This document shows positions 56,040 through 64,000 of a stretch of DNA of 64,000 bases, piece by piece (positions within the stretch are counted from its first letter, which is position 1; each line of letters begins with the position of its first letter). A program made the translations under genes and the position numbers. Where the stretch lies: NCBI GenBank assembly GCA_017311185.1, contig JAESUZ010002551.1, forward strand, positions 3,658,001 to 3,722,000, given 5' to 3'. Under the pieces are notes generated by a model. That model had not been told where the DNA came from. It made no database searches and saw only the letters and a list, made by a program, of their open reading frames with translations. Source of the stretch: Proteles cristata cristata. Taxonomy: Eukaryota > Chordata > Mammalia > Carnivora > Hyaenidae.

Positions 56040-56430
56040 ATTTATGTCTTCTGGTTGTATCTTACTTACTCTGGCTCACGCTTCCAGCCACTCTAATTCT
56101 TGACTATTCCTCAAACAACCAAGCCTTGGCGTCCACTAATCCCTCCACTTGGAAAAGTCTTGCACAAAAGGTGCACACGACTCCCTGTTTTTATTTAGGA
56201 CGAAACTAACACTACTCTCTTTCTCTCCATTCAACTTTATTTTTATTCATAGAAATAGTATTTCTTATTACTGTGAATACATGTCTACCTTTATAGTCAT
56301 GATCCCCTCTGTTATACAATAGGCTCCATGGCAACAGGGATGTCTTTGTTTTGTTCACTCCTGTGCCACCAGGTCTGAAACTCTGCCTTGCGCAGTAAAT
56401 ATTTCAGGTTTTGATTAGTAAATTATTTTT
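56040..56430 (+). mobile_element. L2 LINE 3' end
   Basis: Old coding part around CTGGCTCACGCTTCCAGCC, then ATAGGCTCCATGGCAACAGGGATGTCTTTG TTTTGTTCACTCCTGTG, the L2 phrase 'ctccatgagggcagggactttgtctgttttgttcactgctg'. Ends in AGTAAATATTTCAGG. Confidence 0.72.
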
Positions 56431-56824
56431 TTATGTTGAGAGATAACTATGGTTTTAAACAATATGTGAAAGTCACTGAAATCTTACACGTAACTTGTCA
56501 TAAAACTGACCTCAGACTATGTTGTGGGCCTACATTTGGTCAAACACTTTTCTTCTTCCCAGATCCTTATGTATCGTGATATAGGTACTGCCTAGCATTA
56601 GTTACCAATGATCTGCCTGTGTATATTGTTAGTTTATGATTCTTATGTCTCACATCAGTAATGTTTTCAGCAGTAAATAAGTTTTACAGAAATGTCTGTG
56701 TACACTGGCCAATGCTCTCCTCTGAGGCCATCATCACATATTCATGGCTTACCTGTGGATCCCACCCTGCCATAGTGCCAACAGTGGGGAGACTAGTGCT
56801 TCCTGCCCACGTTGAGCTGACTTA
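56431..56824. other. Unassigned DNA
   Basis: No nameable repeat or gene. Confidence 0.4.
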
Positions 56825-57306
56825 CATCCCTCCTAAGTTCATGTGCTAACCCCCAGCACCTCAGAATGTAACCCTATTTGGAGCTAAAGTCTTTAAACAG
56901 GTGATTATGTTACATGGAGTTCATTAGGTTGGGTCCTAATTCACCCTGAAGGGTGTCCTTATCAGAAGAGGAAATTTGAGGGGCACCTGGGTGGTTCAGT
57001 CCTTTTAGCATCTGACTTGGGCTCAGATCCTGATCTCGCAGCTCATGAGTTCAAGCCCAGCATCAGGCTCTGTGCTGATACAAAGGGATACCAGGAAATT
57101 GTGCTCACGGAGGCTACACTATGTGAGAAAGCCACAAGAAAATGGCCATCTGCAACTCTAGGAGAGAGGCCTTAGTAAAAACCAAACTTGTTGAAACCTT
57201 GACTGGACTTTTAGCCTCCAGAACTATGAGAACATAAATGTCTGTAGTTGAAGAACTCAGTCTGTGCCATTTTGTTATAGCAGCCCTAGCAGATGAATAC
57301 TCTACC
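56825..57306 (+). mobile_element. MaLR-type LTR with SINE insertion
   Basis: AGTTCATGTGCTAACCCCCAGCACCTCAGAATGTAACCCTATTTGG, AGTTCATTAGGTTGGGTCCTAATTC, GTCCTTATCAGAAGAGG; after the SINE GAGAAAGCCACAAGAAAATGGCC, TTAGCCTCCAGAACTATGAGAAC and ATTTTGTTATAGCAGCCCTAGC. This is the MaLR LTR order. No internal region. Confidence 0.8.
56980..57080 (+). mobile_element. Felid SINE head without a tail
   Basis: GGGGCACCTGGGTGGTTCAGTCC through GCATCAGGCTCTGTGCTGATA. It then stops and the MaLR LTR resumes. The CT block and A tail are missing, which is unusual because truncation at insertion normally removes the 5' part. Confidence 0.88.
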
Positions 57307-57310
57307 ACAC

Positions 57311-58557
57311 CCCTGCCCTTTCACTGGACACAAAGCATATGCCTGGAGTTACATATGGGCCTCATTCTCAGTGACTCTGATTCTTCTGTTATTGATGTCT
57401 GGGGCAGCTTTGTCACTGGAAAACAATAGCATCTGAAGATAGCATAGCTTCCAAGGGGTTATGAATAAATGGAAAAGTCCATGGTAGCTTTAGATACTAG
57501 TGATACAGCCAGGAATCTTTCTCAGTATCCCTTTATACCTACGGTGTTATTTTCTCAGGAGTTAAATGTTTTGTTTAGTACATAATCAATTAAAAATATG
57601 ATATAATTACTAATTAAAGCTTTGTTTCTCAGAGAAAAATGTATCCCTGAATGTCTATTCTGAAAAGAACCCATATTTGAGCTTAGAATTGCCTCTATTT
57701 GCCTCTATTTTATTATACTTGGACATGGCTCTTATACAAAGGATACTGGAAACTTAAAAGACACAAGGATAATAGAAACGAGAAAAACCACATTGCTGGA
57801 TGCCCTTCCCAGAGAGTCTGAGGAAACCTGTCTGGCCCCTGCAGGAGCAGCTGGGCCATTGAATGAACAGAAAAGAAAGGCTGGGATATGTTAGCTAAGA
57901 GCAGTCAGGTGTTAATGGCAAGAATTCTGATCTGGGGATCAGAAGAGAAAGCTCTGGCCATAGAAAAGACTAAAATCAGAATAAGTGACAAGGTCATGGT
58001 TGTGAGTGTTTTTCACAGGTGTGTGGCATGATCCCAAGTAGTCATAGTGAAATAGAGGGTACAATATGGAAAATCTAGGCAGGTTGATCAGAGACCCGCC
58101 TTTTAGACTGGAGTCATGTCTTGGGAAGTAATGGGTTTTCTAGGTCAAAACCTTAAAGCCGAAACCCCATTCTAAATAGGTCATCATGGCAGGAAGTAGG
58201 AGTACTGAGACAGTGGCAATAAGTGACAATTTAGAAGTCCTCACTGCATTCGAGACAGCACGCTGAAGTACCTGATAAATGTAATGCAGGCACGGCTTGA
58301 GGAAAAAGATAAAACCATCTGTGATTTCACTCATGAAACCTCAGGAACTTGAGGCAGAAATAGTTAACTCAGCTCTGTTCTTTTATTCAAAGCCAAAGAA
58401 ATTGTCTGTATCCTATGACTTCTTTACAATATCCTCATTGGAGGTAAGAAGGAGACTGATATCTTACCCCAGTCTTGTTAGCTGGCATTTCCTAATTCAT
58501 CTTCCCTCTCCACTCCCTGTCCAACAATGAAACCTCCATGATATCACTGCTGATTGA
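57311..58557. other. Unassigned DNA
   Basis: No nameable repeat or gene. A 10-bp tandem duplication (GCCTCTATTT x2) is near 57691-57710. Confidence 0.4.
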
Positions 58558-58617
58558 TTCCTTTCCTTTCCTTTCCTTTCCTTTCCTTCCCTTCCCTTCC
58601 CTTTCCTTTCCTTTCTT
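58558..58617. repeat. (TTTCC)n polypyrimidine tract
   Basis: About 60 bp of only C and T, CCTTT/CCCTT units. It forms a near mirror-symmetric homopyrimidine run (TTTCC repeats, then TTCCC, then TTTCC). Confidence 0.97.
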
Positions 58618-58664
58618 GTTCAGTTTTTTTTTCTCCAAAGGGTGATGATGGCATCTGCTTTGAA

Positions 58665-58869
58665 TTTTTTTTTAACATTGTTTATTTTTGAGAGAGAGTG
58701 TGTGAGCAGGGAGGGGAATAGAGAGAGGAAGACATGGAACTCAAAGCAGGCTCCAGGCTCTGAGCTGTCAGCACAGAGCCCGAAAATGCTGGGGCTCAAA
58801 CCCACAAACTGTGAGATCATGACCTGAGCTAAGTCAGACGCTTAACCCACTGAGCCACCCTGGCGCCCC
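58665..58869 (-). mobile_element. Felid SINE
   Basis: T-rich tail, GAGAGAGAGTGTGTGAGCAGGG, CAGGCTCCAGGCTCTGAGCTGTCAGCACAGAGCCCG, a small insertion (AAAATGCTGGGGCTC) and a head ending GAGCCACCCTGGCGCCCC. TSD not resolved. Confidence 0.94.
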
Positions 58870-61800
58870 TACGTGATTTTCTTAATTCCTCCTCAGAATT
58901 ACCTATAACATCAAGCTGAGATAACACTAACTGGCTTTTTATGTAGAATTGTATTTGTGCTACGTGTTTTTGTGTCTCTGATTTCATTAAAATGAAAAAA
59001 GAAAAAAAACATGCTGCTTTATTCTTACCTCTTAGTTTCTGTTAAATTATATATCAGAGCTTGATGTCTGCCAGGAAAAAAAATAAAGAAACAGCTGCCT
59101 TACAGTTTTTTCCCCAAGCTCAGGTGTCCCCAAAAGAATGAAAAAAAAAAAAAAAAAAGACTGAGTGGCAGCTCCTATATCCTGGTGACTTAGTGAAGAG
59201 GACCAGGGTCCTTCAAGATCTTGTTGGAGATGTTCCTGTATTCCCAGGTGTGTCCTCATCATAAAAGCAATGCCAAATTTGACACATTTGTCTTTTTAGA
59301 ATTTTAAGAATGTATAATTTGGATAAGGTAAGTCAGAGTCAGCTTTCAAAACTGTCCTATTAAAAATGAGTATCGAAGCAGCCAGGCGTGAATCCTCATT
59401 CTGTAGAATCCAATGCCATTAACAACCCTGATTAGATACAGAAATAAGGATATTTGTTCAAAACAAAGTTGAGAAAATTTGATGCATTTATGAGAAAATC
59501 AGATTCACGTTAGTAAAGGATCAAATGGCTGGTGTTTGTACTAGAGAACAAGCTTGTGGTTTAAAGGAAGAGAGCTTTATTTATTTGCAATTTTCAATTT
59601 GTGAAGAGGGGCATCGCTTCGTTGAAGGCCCGAGACACTGCTCGCTTGGAGTCATAAGTTAAGCTTATGTAGGGAACTGCTCAAATCCATGACCCTATGT
59701 ATTTCTCCTCTTATGGGCAGCTTGAAAATTAACCTTACCTTATCCCAGTCCCCAGACAAGTTTTGTCATAGAACACAAGTTCATGACTGCAGAATTTCCA
59801 TCTCCTTCCCCTCCCTCCAGTCTCCGTAGCTCTCTCTGTGATCTGGATACTATGGTTTCCAGTAATTGCTTTCTAGCCTTTTCCCCAGTGATCGCCACTT
59901 CCCTTTCAAGGATGCATATTTCCTAGTGACATTTGCCCCCTTTGATGGTTTCACAATCATATCCTCATTACCTCCTCATTTATAGTAATAGAAACTGTAT
60001 CTTATCTGAACCTTGTCCTTAAATTACCATACATTTACATTTTTGCTATACTTGCTTAATTGCTCTCATAGCTGAATTATTTTGTAGTCCAGCCTTCCAA
60101 GAGCCTGTATTCTCTCTCCCTGAACCCCACCTTATCCACTACTGTATCCCTCATAGCTCCTACCAAACCTTCATCAGAGTTATCATTACCCATCTGTAGA
60201 TCTTCAAGCTGCTAGGTCCACTCTGGCTCACAAGACTGCCCAGCGATTAAGATTCTTTTGAAAATTTAGCTAATTGAGTCCTATCCATCTTTTCATTCTT
60301 GTAGGATGGTCTTAACTTTTCTTGGGCTTCTTGTTCTGACCTTCTCCATTCTGAGCTGAACTGCTTTTACCTGAGCTCTCATTAGGAAAGCATATTGTGC
60401 ATAAATGGTACTTAGAAAAATAATCTTTGACTTATAAAGTAGCATTATACAGAGTATTTTTAGCTACCAGCTGTGCAAGCAATAAGTAAGAGACTTTGAA
60501 GTGCTAAAAATATTTGGGATGTGTCAAGTGGGAGTTGGCAAATACCCTGGGGTGAGAAAAGCCCTAGATATGATACATCTGGCACATATTTTTAGGATAT
60601 AGCTTATTTTTAGTCTGTATTTTGATTTCTGAAGAGATCCAGGGGTGTTTCCCTAAAAAAGAAGCCAAATGAGAGAAATGCCTTTAGTGAACAAGGTAGT
60701 CTCTGAAGTTTTCTCTCTCCTTTCCCTCTGCCCTTCAAATTAAACTTGTCAGGTTGTCTGCCATTAGTCTTGAATCATAGATAATTGGAAACCTTTGGAA
60801 GAGAAATGATATATAGTATCCAATTATGAATGATGAATCACAGAGAGTAACATTAAAGTATTTTGGTTTTTTGGTTACACCTCTGAGTGTTATCGCTGCA
60901 ATTACTGTTTTCTTAGTTCTTTTTATTGGCTAATCATTACCAACCTTCTGGCTAATTCTTTTGGTTGGCTCACATCTGGCACATATATTTTGTATGGTAG
61001 AGTCACTTGAATTCTTGTCTTAAGTAGCTCAGTGAATAAAGAATGAAAGGCAAGGAAAAATAAAATGTGATACATTTATCTTTTGGTCCTAGTTATAATA
61101 TTACCAATTCTGAGAATATTTCCTGACCTCCATTCTCAGCTTGAATATAATGTTGCGCTCCTAGATAATGTCCATTGATCATATGGAAAGCTTAGGCTGA
61201 AAATTTTTCTGTGGCTATCAATAGAAATTAAACCCCCCAATAGGTATGGAAATAGGGGAAGAATTGAGGCATGTGTGAGTGTGCTCCTTTATAAAGGTGA
61301 GGTAACCAGTCAACAAATCTTAGTGGATACTACTTTTTTACTATATTTTAGGGTCCTGAGAAAAGAAAGACATAATAAATAAATTGTGATTTAAGTATCT
61401 CAAACTTACACATTTACCAGAGTTTTCTTAACTATTAGAGCTTTCTAGCCCAAAGGGTGTGTATTGATCAACAGATGTTTATACAGTTATCATCTCTGAC
61501 TTCCAACAGTGCTCTGGTTTATGAAAGCACTACTTTAATGATAGATCTTCAACATCTTTAACAGTTTGTATAAGGACATTTGACACCTAGGACTTCCTTG
61601 AGGAACCTCCCATTTTTATGTCTGTGGAATCTTCATTCTCTTCTTGTGATAGCACCAGGTTGCTGTCAACATTTCCTGATTCTAGCTGGCAAGAGAGTGT
61701 ATGATTTGAAAGTAAAAAATATTTCTCTGTTAGAAACCATCTTTTTGATGCATTCTATTGTGATTCTATCAGAACTTTAATGGTGATTTTAAATATTTTC

Positions 61801-62281
61801 AAGAGATTACAATTTTGTATTCATCTTCTATTAGTGAGTTAAGTTTACAAACAATTCAATTTATGCACAAATATTATAAATCCATCCTTAATATATTTAT
61901 GACTCCAAAATCATTTCAAGCTTTTGATGAGCCAAGACTTTTTCCAATTTCCAAAATGCATTTAGTTTAAAATCCTTTTAAAGAAAGATGGTTCAAGAAA
62001 ATGTATGTCTGAGTTAAACTCAGTGTAGTTGTGGAGTGTCCATGTGAAAATTTACAGAAATCTTAAAAATTTGCATATTTATTATTCTCCATTGAACTTA
62101 TTGAAAGGGTCAATTTCAGAGGACACCAGGAGATGAATTGTAGTGGTAGCAACATTAAATATTACTTACATATATTTTTCTTAGTTTTGTTTTGATGTTT
62201 TTCTTAGTTTTTTGGTTTTTTTTTTTATTTTTGATGTTCTGTCACAAATGTCTCAAGCTTTAAACCATGTTCAAAAGGAAA
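58870..62281. other. Unassigned DNA
   Basis: About 3.4 kb with little that I can name. A poly(A) of 18 nt lies at 59141-59158. About 59570-59660 is relatively CpG-containing (GCATCGCTTCGTTGAAGGCCCGAG) and might be the antisense 3' end of an LTR, but I cannot support a family. Confidence 0.4.
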
Positions 62282-62406
62282 GGGGCACTAGAGTGGCTCA
62301 GTTGGTTAAGTGTCTGATTCTTGACCCATTCACATCTTGATCTCATGGTTGTGATTTCGAGCCCTACATTGGGTTTCATGTTGGCCATAAAGACTGCTTC
62401 AAAAAA
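62282..62406 (+). mobile_element. Carnivore SINE fragment, old
   Basis: GGGGCACTAGAGTGGCTCAGTTGGTTAAGTG, GATTTCGAGCCCTACATTGGG, GACTGCTTCAAAAAAG. Short 3' part of an older type without the long CT block. Confidence 0.88.
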
Positions 62407-62475
62407 GCTGCATTACTAAGAGAAATAGATTGCCGACTAGATATGGTTGTAACTGTTAAGAATCTCAGGAATACT

Positions 62476-62690
62476 GGGGCGCCTGGGTGGCTTAGTCGGT
62501 TAAGCGTCCGACTTTCGCTTAGGTCATGATCTCGCGGTTCGTGGGTTCGAGCCCCGCGTCGGGCTCTGTGCTGACTGCCAGCTCAGAGCCTGGAGCCTGT
62601 TTCAGTCTGTGACTCCCTCTCTCTGACCCTTCCCTGCTCACGCTGTCTCTCTCTCTCTCCTAGAAATAAATAAAAATATTTAAAAAAAAA
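62476..62690 (+). mobile_element. Young-subfamily felid SINE, best-preserved copy
   Basis: TSD AAGAATCTCAGGAATA perfect at 62458-62473 and 62691-62706. Signature sites match the copies at 11002, 32006 and 43402 (in sense: GACTTTCGCTTAGG, GACTGCCAGC, GTTTCAGTCTGTGACTCCC, CCTAGAAATAAATAAAAATATTT). The CpGs of the head are retained (CCCCGCGTCGGGC, CTCGCGGTTCG), which indicates a recent insertion. Confidence 0.98.
62488..62554 (+). promoter_or_regulatory. Internal Pol III promoter of the SINE (A and B boxes)
   Basis: A box TGGCTTAGTCGG at 62488-62499 fits TRGYNNANNNGG. B box GGTTCGAGCCC at 62544-62554 differs from GGTTCGANTCC at one position. The spacing is tRNA-like. It is the clearest promoter in the window. 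Whether it is used cannot be told from sequence. Confidence 0.7.
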
Positions 62691-62912
62691 AAGAATCTCA
62701 GGAATATTGCTATTTGGTAAGTGATCTCTAACATCTTTGAGGAGAAACGGAAAGTGTTTTGTGTCACATTTCAACACAAATAGCCAACTAACACTTTGAC
62801 AGTAGTTGACAAGAAAAGTATATTTTTAAAAATTCAGCCATATTTTCTAGTTGAACAAGTATCAGGATGTACATCTAGACTTAAGTTGCAAAAAAAGTCC
62901 CAGAGTGATTTG

Positions 62913-63133
62913 TTTTTATTTTTTATTTTATGTGTTTTATTTATTTTTGAGAGAGAGACAGCATGAGCAGGAGAGGGACAGAAAGAGAGGGAGAACAGAA
63001 TTGGAGGACAGGCTCTAGGCCCTGAGCTTCCTATCAGCACAGAGCCCCATGTGGGGCTCGAACCCACAAACTGGGAGATCATAACCTGAGCTGAAGCCAG
63101 ACGCTTAACTGACTGAGCCACCCAGGCACCCCT
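62913..63133 (-). mobile_element. Felid SINE
   Basis: TSD GTCCCAGAGTGA (62897-62908; 63134-63145), extending with one mismatch to TTG/CTTG. T-rich tail, purine block, CTAGGCCCTGAGCTTCCTATCAGC, GGGGCTCGAACCCACAAAC and a head ending GAGCCACCCAGGCACCCC. Confidence 0.96.
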
Positions 63134-63145
63134 GTCCCAGAGTGA

Positions 63146-64000
63146 CTTGAAAAACTCTTTGATTCATGTCTCTTAACTTATCTTTATGATTAATATATTG
63201 AACTTTCATTACCATTAGAATTATTAGATGTTTATGCACAGTGAGTTAAGACACTATGTTTTGTGGAATTGATAAGGGAGAGAGGCAGTTAATGGCCTAC
63301 GATGCTGACCTTTCATGGATTGTTCAAGGGAATATTCACTAAGAAAAGAAAAACTTGCTGGTTCTGGCATTATGATTCATCAAATAAATTAAGGACTCTA
63401 CTGTCTTCCTCTTTCAACCACCTAGAATCGTAGAAATGCTCCTTTATTTTATAACTATGAGATTATGCTGCAGGTGCTGATATAATACCGAGAGTTATCG
63501 GAGGCTTCTTCCCTATGAGAAAATGTCCTTCTTATCATCAGTAGATAATACAATCCAGCCAACACTAGCCGTTACATTGGCCTTCTCCTTTTGGTCAATA
63601 GCTTAGGAATTGAACCATAGCATTTATAATTCAGTAGTTTCTGCATACCTGTCTAGGTTGTCACTGGCTCAGGGGAATTTGATGTGTGTGTTTTGCCTCA
63701 GTGAGTCAGTTTTATTGATGTTCTTGTTGTAGGAGTTGCATATACAGTATAAACTTTCCTGCAAAAGCTGCTTCTTCTGCCATAAGACTTAAAGTTATTC
63801 ACAAAATAATTCCATTGTTAGCAAAGAAGATCTACATTTATGAATGAAACCATAAAATCAAATCTATGGTTATTTCATGCATGATAATTCAGAAACATAA
63901 ATAAGTGGTATTTAGATTTGAGACAAGTTTAGCATCTCAGCACAAAGATTTTATGCACTTGTGTCTATAACAGTCGGATTGCTGTTCTTGTTTCTTCAAT
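63146..64000. other. Unassigned DNA
   Basis: No nameable repeat or gene up to the end of the window. Confidence 0.4.

Noticed and set aside
59141..59158. Processed pseudogene implied by the A18 run
   Set aside because: No recognisable reading frame precedes it and no TSD pair could be found.
62476..62560. tRNA gene
   Set aside because: The A and B boxes belong to the tRNA-derived head of a SINE. The cloverleaf is not complete, and the sequence continues into the SINE body with TSDs.

Overview
The window is mammalian nuclear DNA from a cat-like carnivore (Felidae or close Feliformia). The evidence is about 29 copies of the tRNA-derived carnivore SINE in its felid form: a head reading GGGGCGCCTGGGTGGCTCAG, a CT-rich middle, and an AATAAATAAA-type tail. 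Carnivore-type L1 LINEs lie alongside. The sequence is AT-rich. I found no protein-coding exon, no RNA gene, no CpG island and no prokaryotic feature. It reads as gene desert or the inside of a very large intron. The longer open frames are either relics of L1 ORF2 or chance frames through SINEs and AT-rich DNA.

Layout. 0-9.8 kb: mostly unassigned AT-rich sequence with two SINEs, a MER5-like hAT fossil (2.49-2.68 kb), MIR fragments and an (AC)n microsatellite. 9.8-14.8 kb: a composite of ancient L1M elements on the + strand, cut by three SINEs and an L2-like piece. 15.3-18.3 kb: a MaLR LTR, two minus-strand L1 pieces (the second with an inverted 5' end) and two MIRs. 18.3-24.5 kb: little that can be named. 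24.6-26.1 kb: a young 5'-truncated L1 (+) with clear target-site duplications (TSDs) and a poly(A) tail. 26.2-33.7 kb: dense SINEs, a Tigger-like DNA transposon, an L2, a second young L1 (-) and a MIR. 34.1-35.8 kb: two LTR-like blocks in opposite orientation. 35.8-38.4 kb: repeat-poor. 38.4-41.2 kb: stacked minus-strand L1s of different ages with two SINEs. 41-54 kb: scattered SINEs in unassigned DNA. 54-55.9 kb: an L1 with a 5' inversion, then an old L1. 56-57.3 kb: L2 and a MaLR LTR. 57.3-64 kb: mostly unassigned, with a (TTTCC)n tract and four SINEs.

No genes act together here. The interest lies in retrotransposition scars and DNA structure: three independent L1 5' inversions (one with a 7-nt microhomology), (TG)n arrays that recur at one homologous L1 site, a 77-bp alternating purine-pyrimidine run, a 17-bp perfect hairpin, a 24-bp perfect palindrome, and a diagnosable young SINE subfamily with four copies. 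I did not find an undescribed biological system. Family names come from recalled consensus features, not from a database search, so subfamily labels are provisional.
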